Origin: Shewanella marinintestina
GTDB lineage: Bacteria; Pseudomonadota; Gammaproteobacteria; Enterobacterales; Shewanellaceae
Direction of reading: 5' to 3'
Assembly: GCF_023283845.1 (NCBI RefSeq)
Contig: NZ_JAKILC010000003.1
Location: 272,779 to 336,778, forward strand
DNA: 64,000 nucleotides
Position 1 is the first letter of the stretch; every line of letters starts with the position of its first letter. Positions 28,072 to 36,157 of the stretch are shown here, one piece after another. The notes under the pieces were generated by a model. That model saw nothing but the letters and a program-made list of their open reading frames with translations, did no database searches and was not told the origin of the DNA. Both the position numbers and the translations under genes were made by a program.

Positions 28072-28554
28072 CTAAGCTAGTAATCCTATTGTTATTATTC
28101 GGACGAATTCTTTCAGCCCAACAAGGTAGCAAACTTTTACCCATGCATCAGCAAAATATCTGCAAATATGTATTAGCAAATGTGTTGTCACAATAACAAT
28201 AAGTCACAAGTTAACTAACGCTGCCACAAGTTCGAATCTATGCCAAACTTGCTGCAATTTTTCATCGATGAGCTTAGTTAAAATTAACCGTTATCACTTA
28301 GTTTACTTTTTAACCCTCGTAGATTGAGCTTCAAACTTTAGCAACCTCCCATATAAAAGTATTAAATACTTAAACAAGCAGCGCTATTGATAAAATCTCA
28401 ACTAAGCTAACTATAAATATATGCAAATGCTTGTTTACGCATAACAAAGAATGCTTGCTAACAAGAATAAGCGTTCAAAACCTAAACTCATTTTGGCATA
28501 AAGTAATAAACAGAACCCTTATTTATTTGAACTAAGCGGCTGTTCGAGGTACCT
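28072..28554. other. Divergent intergenic region, nothing assigned
   Basis: This 483-base AT-rich gap lies between the divergent S41 peptidase gene and the small membrane protein gene. It must hold both promoters, but I found no convincing operator, RNA gene or repeat beyond short AT palindromes. Confidence 0.5.
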
Positions 28555-28971
28555 ATGCAAACAGACTACCCACGCCCCTCATTAAGGGATGACACCCGAG
28601 TCAATAACGCCTTGGGTAATATGCCAAAACATTGTGCAAACAGTTTTTCTGAGCCACAGCTGGTATACATGCGCTTAGCCCTCATTAACAATAAATGGCA
28701 ACGACACTTTATCGATAATCGAGGCAGCTTTTATATTCCATTTATTGGTTGGCGGTTTTTCTATGTTGTGCTTATTGGCCGCAATAAGCGTGCATATAGC
28801 CGTAAAGAAAAACAGCTCACTTTAGCCTTGTTTACCCTATGCGTTGTTGGGTTTGTACTAATCTCCTTACTGCTGGGACTTTTGTTACTTTACTTACTCA
28901 AATCAGCTTTGGGGATCGACCTTTTTGAAGATTCATCTTTGGGAATTTGGGACTGGTTTAAATCACTTTAA
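28555..28971 (+). CDS. Hypothetical small membrane protein
   Basis: 138 residues. One strong transmembrane segment is at about 89-115 (LTLALFTLCVVGF...LLLLYLL) and a shorter hydrophobic stretch near 58-74 (FYIPFIGWRFFYVVLIG). The segment between is basic (GRNKRAYSRKEK), which suggests a cytoplasmic N-terminal half. I do not recognise the family. A perfect bidirectional terminator follows. Confidence 0.65.
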   Translation: MQTDYPRPSLRDDTRVNNALGNMPKHCANSFSEPQLVYMRLALINNKWQRHFIDNRGSFYIPFIGWRFFYVVLIGRNKRAYSRKEKQLTLALFTLCVVGFVLISLLLGLLLLYLLKSALGIDLFEDSSLGIWDWFKSL

Positions 28972-28990
28972 GGTTACCGTCTCTTAAATA

Positions 28991-29014
28991 AAAAGCCTGC
29001 AAATGCAGGCTTTT
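28991..29014. terminator. Bidirectional terminator
   Basis: AAAAGCCTGC, loop AAAT, GCAGGCTTTT, between the convergent membrane protein and anti-sigma genes. Confidence 0.85.
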
Positions 29015-29052
29015 ACTTTCATTATTCTATATTTTTAGCACAATTTTTATCT

Positions 29053-29643
29053 TCAATGGTCAGCCATAATCGCTTTCTGCAAACGATGGTAACGAGCATG
29101 AAGTGGATGATTGTCTTCAAGTACTGACGGCCACTGCTTAGGAACCTGCTGTAATAGCTCATCAGCTTGGCTAAGTTGCTTGGATTTTAATAATTGCGCT
29201 ACTGCATCAAGCTGATTAGCAATAGCTTGATTAACAGAGCCTTGCTGGTCAATTTTACTATCGTTAATTGATTTAGATGCATCAACCGCCTTGGCTGCAG
29301 CTGCGCTATCTTGCATCGAACGCATCATCTGCGGCTCTGGTGTCGCCACTTGTGGAGCCGACATCATCATTGGCTCGCCTTGTGGTGAATCAGCGCTATT
29401 TTGTATCGCAGGGTTAATCATAAATAACGTGACGACAACCAATACCGAAGCAGCCGATGACAATGGCCATCGATATTGGCGCCAGAAAGATTGGCTAGTT
29501 TGACCACTATTTGAATGCGAGACATGCGCGCGAGCCTGAGCGATGATATCGCTATCTAGAGTTGAAGATGGTTGCTCTGTGGCACTTTTTCGATACATAG
29601 ACTGGATCTCAGCTTCTATTGTAGCTTGCTCTTTATCAGTCAT
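29053..29643 (-). CDS. Putative membrane-anchored anti-sigma factor
   Basis: 196 residues: a cytoplasmic N-terminal 60 residues, one transmembrane helix (about 61-77) and a periplasmic Ala/Gln/Met-rich tail. It overlaps the sigma factor gene by 8 bases (the order sigma then anti-sigma is standard for ECF pairs). No ZAS zinc motif (HxxxCxxC) is present, so it is not a RsrA/ChrR-type factor. The assignment rests mainly on position and topology. Confidence 0.65.
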   Translation of the reverse strand: MTDKEQATIEAEIQSMYRKSATEQPSSTLDSDIIAQARAHVSHSNSGQTSQSFWRQYRWPLSSAASVLVVVTLFMINPAIQNSADSPQGEPMMMSAPQVATPEPQMMRSMQDSAAAAKAVDASKSINDSKIDQQGSVNQAIANQLDAVAQLLKSKQLSQADELLQQVPKQWPSVLEDNHPLHARYHRLQKAIMADH

Positions 29644-30250
29644 GATTCGCTCCTTGCCACTTTAAATCCACGCACTCTTTTAATCCTTTATAAGCATAAC
29701 GAATGCGGCTTTTAGTTGCCTCTAATGTTGCTCCAGCAATATCGGCAATAATCGCCGCAGTAAAGCCCATTTCAACATTGAGTAAAAATGCCTCTTTTTG
29801 TACCTGAGGTAGATTGGCTACACAGCCTTTTAATAAATGAGCTTTTTGGCTATCGAGCATTTGTGCCTCAAGATTAGCGTCATCACAACCTAATTGCGCC
29901 TCATGATCTTGTTCGGGTTCAAACACTTCGGTGAAGTTATTGACAGGCTTTAGTGCGCGGACATGGTCAATCACTAAGTTATGGGCTATTCGGTAGAGCC
30001 AAGTGGTAAACTTTGCACTGGTTTCATACTGACTCGCAGCCTTAATTACTCGGCTCCAAGTTTCTTGATACAAATCTTCCGCTAACTGCAGATCGTTAAT
30101 TTGTCTGACAAAATAGCGATATAATGGGCCTTTATGCTTTACATAAAGCAGCTCAAATGCTCGAGCATTTCCCGCTGCATATTGCAACATTAACGCTTGG
30201 TCTGAGTCTACTTCACTCGAGGGATTATCTAATGACAAAGATTGCTCCAC
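29636..30250 (-). CDS. ECF-type RNA polymerase sigma factor
   Basis: 204 residues. Region 2 is clear (DLYQETWSRVIKAASQYE and FTTWLYRIAHNLVIDHVRA, about 55-100). Region 4 follows at about 140-190 (LPQVQKEAFLLNVEMGFTAA, then an HTH ending EATKSRIRYAYKGLKE). An acidic linker (EVFEPEQDHEAQ) separates them. It directs RNA polymerase to a stress regulon, probably including its own operon. The signal is unknown. Confidence 0.88.
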   Translation of the reverse strand: MEQSLSLDNPSSEVDSDQALMLQYAAGNARAFELLYVKHKGPLYRYFVRQINDLQLAEDLYQETWSRVIKAASQYETSAKFTTWLYRIAHNLVIDHVRALKPVNNFTEVFEPEQDHEAQLGCDDANLEAQMLDSQKAHLLKGCVANLPQVQKEAFLLNVEMGFTAAIIADIAGATLEATKSRIRYAYKGLKECVDLKWQGANHD

Positions 30251-30372
30251 CGCATCTTCCTTAGCTAAAAATAATAACCGCTTAAGTCTGCATGGGTGCT
30301 TGAGATTTGTCTAGCGTGGAAAGACGTTAGAGAAAATAGCCAATAACTGATATCGGGCAAAGCTGAATATAA

Positions 30373-30408
30373 AAAATGCCGCTAGAGCGTTACTCTTAGC
30401 GGCATTTC
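30373..30408 (-). terminator. purE intrinsic terminator
   Basis: AAATGCCGCTAGAG pairs with CTCTTAGCGGCATTT, with a T-run on the minus strand. Confidence 0.8.
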
Positions 30409-30445
30409 ATTGTTAACAGGCGAATTTAGATGTTGACCTGAAAAC

Positions 30446-30949
30446 TTAAGCTAATTTAGCTTGTAGTGCAGCGTCTTTAGCTTGAACAGCTTCAGCTGAC
30501 TTAGCACGCTCTTCTTTAACTGCTACAGCTAGAGCATCATCACCTACAGCAAGCATTTGAGCTGCTAGATAACCTGCGTTTTTAGCACCAGCGCTGCCGA
30601 TAGCAACGGTTGCAACAGGAACGCCACCTGGCATCATCACTGTAGATAGCAATGCATCATGGCCTTGTAGTGGACCACAATCAACTGGAACACCGATAAC
30701 TGGACGAGTTGTAATACCCGCAACAGCACCAGCTAAGTGCGCAGCAAGACCTGCAGCACAAATAAAGACTTTACAACCACGCGCTTCAGCATCAGTTACG
30801 TATGCATGCGTAGCTGCAGGCGTACGGTGCGCTGAAGTTACTTTTGCTTCAAAGTTGATTTCGAAAGTTTTAAGCACATCGAGGGTGGCTTGCATTGTAG
30901 GCAGATCTGAATCAGATCCCATTAATACTGCAACAAATGGTTTGCTCAT
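30446..30949 (-). CDS. purE: N5-carboxyaminoimidazole ribonucleotide mutase
   Basis: 167 residues from the ATG at 30949, which has AAGGA six bases upstream; the frame is open further upstream but that part is not PurE-like. Signature stretches are VLMGSDSDLPTM, VTSAHRTP, AAGLAAHLAGAVAG and VPVDCGPLQGHDALLSTVMM. It catalyses the carboxyl shift from N5-CAIR to CAIR in purine synthesis. purK, which makes N5-CAIR, is not in the adjacent downstream position, so it must be elsewhere. Confidence 0.93.
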   Translation of the reverse strand: MSKPFVAVLMGSDSDLPTMQATLDVLKTFEINFEAKVTSAHRTPAATHAYVTDAEARGCKVFICAAGLAAHLAGAVAGITTRPVIGVPVDCGPLQGHDALLSTVMMPGGVPVATVAIGSAGAKNAGYLAAQMLAVGDDALAVAVKEERAKSAEAVQAKDAALQAKLA

Positions 30950-31390
30950 TTTAAGTCCTTGAGTAGGGCGGTACATTATTATATTTGCGCGCATTATAAT
31001 GAAATTTAGCGCACTTAGTAAACAGGCTTCCCCCAAGCCTGCCGCGCAATTATCCCTAAGGTTTGAAATAACTGCAAATAACTTATTCATACATATGTAT
31101 AACAAAGCTGCAAAATAGTTGATAAATATCTTTACTGGTTAATTTTGCTATATTTATTGTGTGAAGGTTTGCTTTTTCAGCAGTAAATAATGCTCTCATT
31201 TAGGTGGTAGTAATGTTTACTCAGCCAAAATGGCGACGATGGCGGGCTTAAAGCTCAATCACCTTTGTCAGTCATGATTTTTTTACATATGATGAGAAAC
31301 ATAAACAATAAATACAGGAGTCGCTATGACGAACACTCTTTCAATCAGCAAACACTTTATATCACGGTAGTTTTACGAATAAGGATATTC

Positions 31391-32653
31391 ATGGCACCTA
31401 TTAAAGATAGCTTGAAGAAAAAGAAAATTGATTCTGTTGATTTAAAAACCCACCTAGCCCTCTTAGGTACCCCCATGCTGCTTTTACTTATTGGTTGGGG
31501 TATTTTCATTGGCATTACCCATAGCGCAAACTCTATTGCCAACCTAATTTTAGTCGCCGTCATTTATTTACTAGGTTATAGCTTGAGTTATTACTTTCAC
31601 CAAGGTCGGCTAAATCGCCTTTGGGAGCACCTACAACAGGTTATTCATGTAAACGATACAACCTTTGAACTGGTCAACATTGCTAATCAATATCATGATG
31701 AGCGCGCCTTTCTCAACGCTCTATTAAAAAAAGCGGTTAGTAGTATCGATGGTGCAGAAATGGGTTCAATTATTAAGGTTGACCCTAACGATGGCGCGTT
31801 ACAGTTTGAGTCAACTATAGGCATTGATATCAACAAACTTCGCAGCGTGCAGTTTAATCTAAGCCAATCTTTTGAGTACAAACTGACAAAAGGTAAATGC
31901 GATAGAGTGGTGGTGATCGATGATATGGCAAATATCAATGCCCACAGTACTTTATCTGCTGAAGAACAAAATGTATTACTCACCGCACCGCAAGCGCCTA
32001 TTCGGTCAACTCTTTCTAGCCCGATACATATTGATGGCAACTTATATGGCATGCTCAACCTAGATAGTGCTAGGCCAAAAGCCTTTAACCACTACGATAG
32101 AAACCTCGTCGCGATTTTGACTCATGAAGCAGCAAATGCCATTGCCCTATATCAAAAGACCCGCCAGATTAACTTATTAGCTAATTTTGATAGCTTAACT
32201 CAACTGTACAACCGACAACGCTTTGAACAAGGTGTAAAAGACTGGAAAATTAAGCAGCACTTTGGCAGCTATTTAGTGATTCTAGATCTCGATAACCTCA
32301 AAATGATTAATGATACAGGTGGCCACCTTGCAGGAGATAAAGCACTACAACATTTTGCCAATATACTAAAGCAGCATTGGCATAAACAGTATCTGGTTGC
32401 GCGCTATGGTGGAGATGAGTTTATCGTGCTTTGTCACGGCCCTTTGGAAAAAGTTGAAGCTGACTTAACGTTAATGCAACAAGCATTAACCGAGCAGCAA
32501 TCTGGTCTCTCTCCCCATACTAGTGGTAACCTTAGCCAAAGCATAAGCTTTAGTTATGGTATTGCTAAGTTCCAAGGCAATTTAGCAGCAAGTTTTAAAA
32601 CAGCCGATGACATTATGTATCGCAACAAGCGGCTCAAGCAATCATCAACCTAA
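31391..32653 (+). CDS. GAF-GGDEF diguanylate cyclase
   Basis: 420 residues from the ATG at 31391 (AAGGA five bases upstream); an upstream in-frame extension lacks such a site. Two transmembrane helices (about 24-42 and 48-67) anchor a cytoplasmic GAF-like domain (about 95-260) and a C-terminal GGDEF domain with an intact YGGDEF active site (340-344) and FDSLTQLYNRQRF at its start. The active site predicts synthesis of cyclic di-GMP. No RxxD inhibitory I-site is visible five residues ahead of GGDEF, so product inhibition may be absent. Confidence 0.9.
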   Translation: MAPIKDSLKKKKIDSVDLKTHLALLGTPMLLLLIGWGIFIGITHSANSIANLILVAVIYLLGYSLSYYFHQGRLNRLWEHLQQVIHVNDTTFELVNIANQYHDERAFLNALLKKAVSSIDGAEMGSIIKVDPNDGALQFESTIGIDINKLRSVQFNLSQSFEYKLTKGKCDRVVVIDDMANINAHSTLSAEEQNVLLTAPQAPIRSTLSSPIHIDGNLYGMLNLDSARPKAFNHYDRNLVAILTHEAANAIALYQKTRQINLLANFDSLTQLYNRQRFEQGVKDWKIKQHFGSYLVILDLDNLKMINDTGGHLAGDKALQHFANILKQHWHKQYLVARYGGDEFIVLCHGPLEKVEADLTLMQQALTEQQSGLSPHTSGNLSQSISFSYGIAKFQGNLAASFKTADDIMYRNKRLKQSST

Positions 32654-32689
32654 GCTAAAAGATTACACGCAAATACCTCTAAGAGCTTT

Positions 32690-33172
32690 ATCGAGCATTA
32701 TAGAAGTATGTTTTTGTTGTTGAGCTTGCTGTGAAGTACTTTTTAGCTGGCGTGCATTTCGTGGCTTAACCGTTCAATTTCGCCCACTTTATCTATTATG
32801 GTAGAGGTCGCGTGTTTTTGTCGTTCAATACTGAAACGGATCTCCCCAGCAAGCCTATCCAATTAGTTTAACACTGCGTCGATTTGAATAAATGCAGCAG
32901 TGATGCTTTCGCATTGTAATAAACTTTTTTGGCTTGCTGTAATAGTCGCTATTTTACTGCTGGTTTTATCTTGATAACTCATCAACAATACTTTGGCTCT
33001 CAACAGTCGACTCTTGAGTTCAAAAAGCCATTCCCGGTAAGCACTTGCTCACCGACACGAGCCGCCTCAATAGCCGTATTTAATGCTAATAAGTTAGTTT
33101 GCTTAGCAATCCCTTTTATCACTTCAAGTACATTACCAATCTCATCACTATCTTGCCGGAGGAGATCTAAAT
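32690..33172 (-). pseudogene. Remnant of a methyl-accepting chemotaxis protein
   Basis: On the minus strand the MCP hairpin tip is plain: [20 protein letters not shown] continuing [12 protein letters not shown] (coding about 33020-33145). It is then interrupted; further downstream, in other frames, come pieces like ESQSIVDELS, SITAAFIQIDAVLN and KVGEIERLSHEMHAS, which fit the C-terminal helix of an MCP. Frameshifts and an in-frame stop break it, and the N-terminal sensing half is missing. Its 5' side is cut at a terminator that belongs to the neighbouring lipoprotein gene. It fills most of the 574-base gap here. Confidence 0.8.
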
Positions 33173-33198
33173 AAAAAAGCCTCTGCACTGCAGAGGCT
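33173..33198 (-). terminator. Terminator of the transglycosylase-like gene
   Basis: AGCCTCTGCA/TGCAGAGGCT with a T-run on the minus strand, 30 bases after the stop of the lipoprotein gene and directly abutting the MCP remnant. Confidence 0.85.
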
Positions 33199-33227
33199 CA
33201 TTAATAGCTGAGTGACAACTTATTCGC

Positions 33228-33845
33228 TTAACCGAAAAATAAACGCCATAACCATGATGAATCAAGATCTTCTTGGCATTGCCTATATTGCGCAGCATAC
33301 CGTTTAGAGCGAGCATCGACCCTAGCAGCAACTTTAATCAACCAAGCTTTTTGATTATAGGTCTTACGCTTATATCCGCCCCAGCCTTCGTGATAATTTA
33401 AATATTGGTTACGAGCATCCCATTTCGACACACCGTTTATTTTATGGGTCTTGTAAATAAACCAGCCCATAAAGTCCATCGCATCGTCAAAGTTACTGCG
33501 GCTAGACCAAGAGTTACCGGTTTCTTTTACGTAATCATCCCATGTCATTGTTTTTGCTTGCGCATAACCATAGGCATCGCTGGCTCGACCAATAGGGATA
33601 AAACCTAAAAAATATTCCATTGGCGGGGCTGCATTATGTTTAAAGGAGCTTTCTTGGTACATCATTGCCAACGGCACATGCACAGGTACGCCCCACTTTT
33701 CACGAGTGTTTTTAGCCGCGCTATACCAAGATCTGTTTTCAGTATATATCGAACAAAGATTCTCAGGATCTTTCGGAGGAGGAGTGGCACACCCTGTTAA
33801 CAGGGTTGCTAAAACAACAGTCGCAAATAATGCAGGCCATTTCAT
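33228..33845 (-). CDS. SLT-domain lytic transglycosylase-like lipoprotein
   Basis: 205 residues with lipobox LLTGC (Cys19). The domain has the lysozyme-like SLT pattern: the probable catalytic Glu65 in MMYQESSFKH, then RASDAYGYAQAKTMTWDDY and YLNYHEGWGGY. It would cleave peptidoglycan glycan strands at the outer membrane. It is a single gene with its own terminator, next to another lipoprotein gene. Confidence 0.85.
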   Translation of the reverse strand: MKWPALFATVVLATLLTGCATPPPKDPENLCSIYTENRSWYSAAKNTREKWGVPVHVPLAMMYQESSFKHNAAPPMEYFLGFIPIGRASDAYGYAQAKTMTWDDYVKETGNSWSSRSNFDDAMDFMGWFIYKTHKINGVSKWDARNQYLNYHEGWGGYKRKTYNQKAWLIKVAARVDARSKRYAAQYRQCQEDLDSSWLWRLFFG

Positions 33846-33971
33846 AAAATAAGGATACCAACAGACAGTAAAAGCAAAGTCGTAGTGTCACATTGATAAG
33901 CAAAACATGCAATTGAGGTTTGAGTAAATTGTGTTACAAATCAAGAAGGGGAAATCGATACCAGTCGTAGA

Positions 33972-34409
33972 TTAAAGCGGTGCAGGAAACTCACACTCAT
34001 AGGACTCTTGTAGCCAAACTTCTGGTTGCCAAAAACCACTATCATCACCACGATAGACCTTATCTACGTTAAACTTAGCACCAATATGATAGCGCTCATT
34101 ATGTTCAACAGAGATGGTCAACTCTTTTGGTGTTCGTGCTGACAGCTTAACTTTCAGGCTAGGCGCGTCAATTAGCTCGGCGAGAATAAACGTATGCTTA
34201 CCTGGGCTGAGACGATAATTAGGCTGAGAAATAACAGGTTTACCATCTAGGTGAGTTACCACCGCTCGATAAATATTAGCTTCAGGATCTGGCTCCATAT
34301 ACGTCGCAACTATGCCGCATTGATTACTGGTATCTGGTTGTGATGCACAACCAGATACCAGTACTGCCAATACAGACAAGCTTAGTGCTGATATAGCGCT
34401 TTTAATCAC
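33972..34409 (-). CDS. Hypothetical lipoprotein downstream of gshA
   Basis: 145 residues with lipobox LVSGC (Cys21). The remainder looks like a small beta-rich domain (YRAVVTHLDGKPV, YRLSPGKHTFILAELID, ELTISVEHNERYHIGAKF), reminiscent of PEGA-type or other beta-sandwich lipoproteins, with two further cysteines (about 31 and 140). I cannot name the family. It starts 4 bases after the gshA stop, so it is probably cotranscribed with gshA. Confidence 0.7.
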   Translation of the reverse strand: MIKSAISALSLSVLAVLVSGCASQPDTSNQCGIVATYMEPDPEANIYRAVVTHLDGKPVISQPNYRLSPGKHTFILAELIDAPSLKVKLSARTPKELTISVEHNERYHIGAKFNVDKVYRGDDSGFWQPEVWLQESYECEFPAPL

Positions 34410-34413
34410 GCTA

Positions 34414-35979
34414 TTACGCCTTGAAGTAATCAGCTAAGAATTCATCAAAGCTCACACTTGGCTCAGCTTCGATAGTAGCTTGCTTCTCAAGTGATACCTT
34501 AGCATCTTGTTCATATCGACAAGTCATCGCTTCCGATAACGGATAAGCTTTCAATTGTTGATGATATTGCTCGGCAAGTTCTAATACCCAATCACTGTGG
34601 TCAATTTGATCTTCTTTCAAACCTTTAATGATTTGACCCGATAGGGTTTCATCAGGATTGTTAACTGCTTTTTGCCACTTAGCTAAAGCAACTTGATAAT
34701 CATCTTGCTCGTCATCAAGCAATTTTGCGATATCTTTTAAATTGTCAAATAACGAATCTAACCAAATACTTAGGTTAATATCTTCACCTGAACGCGTTAG
34801 CATTAATCCCGGCTTACGCCCTTCTAATACTACCGAGTTTAGGTTGGCAGAAATCTCAGCTTCTTCTGCTGCATCAGTCGCTTTAGACGGCTGTAATAAA
34901 CAGTTAAGTAGGAACAAATCTAAGAAACGAATTTGTGACTTTTCAATACCCACAGAGCTGTAAGGGTTAACGTCTAATGCGCGTACTTCGATATATTCAA
35001 CACCAGCTCGAGCTAAAGACTCTGACGGTTTCTCATTGCCTTTAGCAACACGTTTTGCACGGATTGGCGAATAAAACTCGTTTTCGATTTGCAAAATATT
35101 GGCGTTAAGCTGACGATATTCGCCATCAACTTTGACACCGATTTTAGCAAAGTTAGCTGACGGCATATTAATCGCTGACTTCATGCCCTCTAAGTAACAA
35201 GGCAAGCCATTGTAGCTAATGTTTAAATTATCTTGCTCTTGGTTGGTGTAACCTAAGTCACTCATGCGTAAAGAGGTTGCATAAGGTAAATAAAGAGTAC
35301 CATTACCAATAACCTCAAATGGGAAGTTATTAGTTTTAGGATCTTGAATGAAGGTGCTACACAGTGCTGGGGATGCACCAAACAAATAAGGTAATACCCA
35401 CACTAAGCGGCGATAATTTCGGATAAGGCCAAAGTAAGACTCTGAAATAAAGTCTTCTAAGGTTAACGACGTATCTGAAAGCTCATAAAGTCGGTCCCAT
35501 AACTGATCTGAAACTGAAAAGTTAAAGTGAACTCCAGAGATAATTTGCATCTGCGCGCCATATCGGTAAGTTAGGCCTTTTCGATATAGTCGCTTCATTT
35601 GTCCAGTATTAGAATTGCCATAATCAGCGATTGGAATATCGCCGGCGTCACCTAAATAACAAGGCATACTCACAGGCCATAAACGCTGACCATTTAAGTG
35701 GCGCACGCTGTAGGCATGGGTCAAAGTCAGATCTTCGACTAGCTCATCAATATCTTCAAAAACTGGCGTAATAAACTCTAGTAATGACTCACTATAATCA
35801 GTGGTGATCCGCGAGTGCGTTAATGCCGAGCCCAGCGCCTGTGGATGTTTATCCAAGGCTAAATGACCTGACTTTTCAATTCTTAACGCTTCACGCTCAA
35901 TGCCACGTTGCATTGATTTTAGCGCCTGACGACTTGCCGGATCCGACAGTTTGCCTACTAATTCATTGAAAGATTTCAA
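34414..35979 (-). CDS. gshA: Glutamate-cysteine ligase
   Basis: 521 residues, the usual length of the proteobacterial type I enzyme. Family stretches include GIEREALRIEKSGHLA, YSESLLEFITPVFED, MPCYLGDAGDIPIADYG, GVHFNFSVSD and VEYIEVRALDVNPYSSVGI. It makes gamma-glutamylcysteine, the first and rate-limiting step of glutathione synthesis. The product pathway feeds the glutathione-gated KefC-like system encoded at 14.8 kb. Confidence 0.95.
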   Translation of the reverse strand: MKSFNELVGKLSDPASRQALKSMQRGIEREALRIEKSGHLALDKHPQALGSALTHSRITTDYSESLLEFITPVFEDIDELVEDLTLTHAYSVRHLNGQRLWPVSMPCYLGDAGDIPIADYGNSNTGQMKRLYRKGLTYRYGAQMQIISGVHFNFSVSDQLWDRLYELSDTSLTLEDFISESYFGLIRNYRRLVWVLPYLFGASPALCSTFIQDPKTNNFPFEVIGNGTLYLPYATSLRMSDLGYTNQEQDNLNISYNGLPCYLEGMKSAINMPSANFAKIGVKVDGEYRQLNANILQIENEFYSPIRAKRVAKGNEKPSESLARAGVEYIEVRALDVNPYSSVGIEKSQIRFLDLFLLNCLLQPSKATDAAEEAEISANLNSVVLEGRKPGLMLTRSGEDINLSIWLDSLFDNLKDIAKLLDDEQDDYQVALAKWQKAVNNPDETLSGQIIKGLKEDQIDHSDWVLELAEQYHQQLKAYPLSEAMTCRYEQDAKVSLEKQATIEAEPSVSFDEFLADYFKA

Positions 35980-36157
35980 TATATTACTCTCTAGTACGTG
36001 ACTCTAACTTTAATAGCATGTCAGTCAGACCCGCCATAGCCAACTTAAATTTCAAGTCGTACCAAATTAGCGTTTATTTAACTGCCAACATAATAAACGG
36101 TGAGATGATGCCACAGAATCGACACCATCTCCCGGATATATGGTCTAGATCAAGCTT

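Noticed and set aside
30950..31105. Upstream extension of the purE frame
   Set aside because: The 52 extra residues are not PurE-like and cover the promoter; the ATG at 30949 has a good AAGGA.
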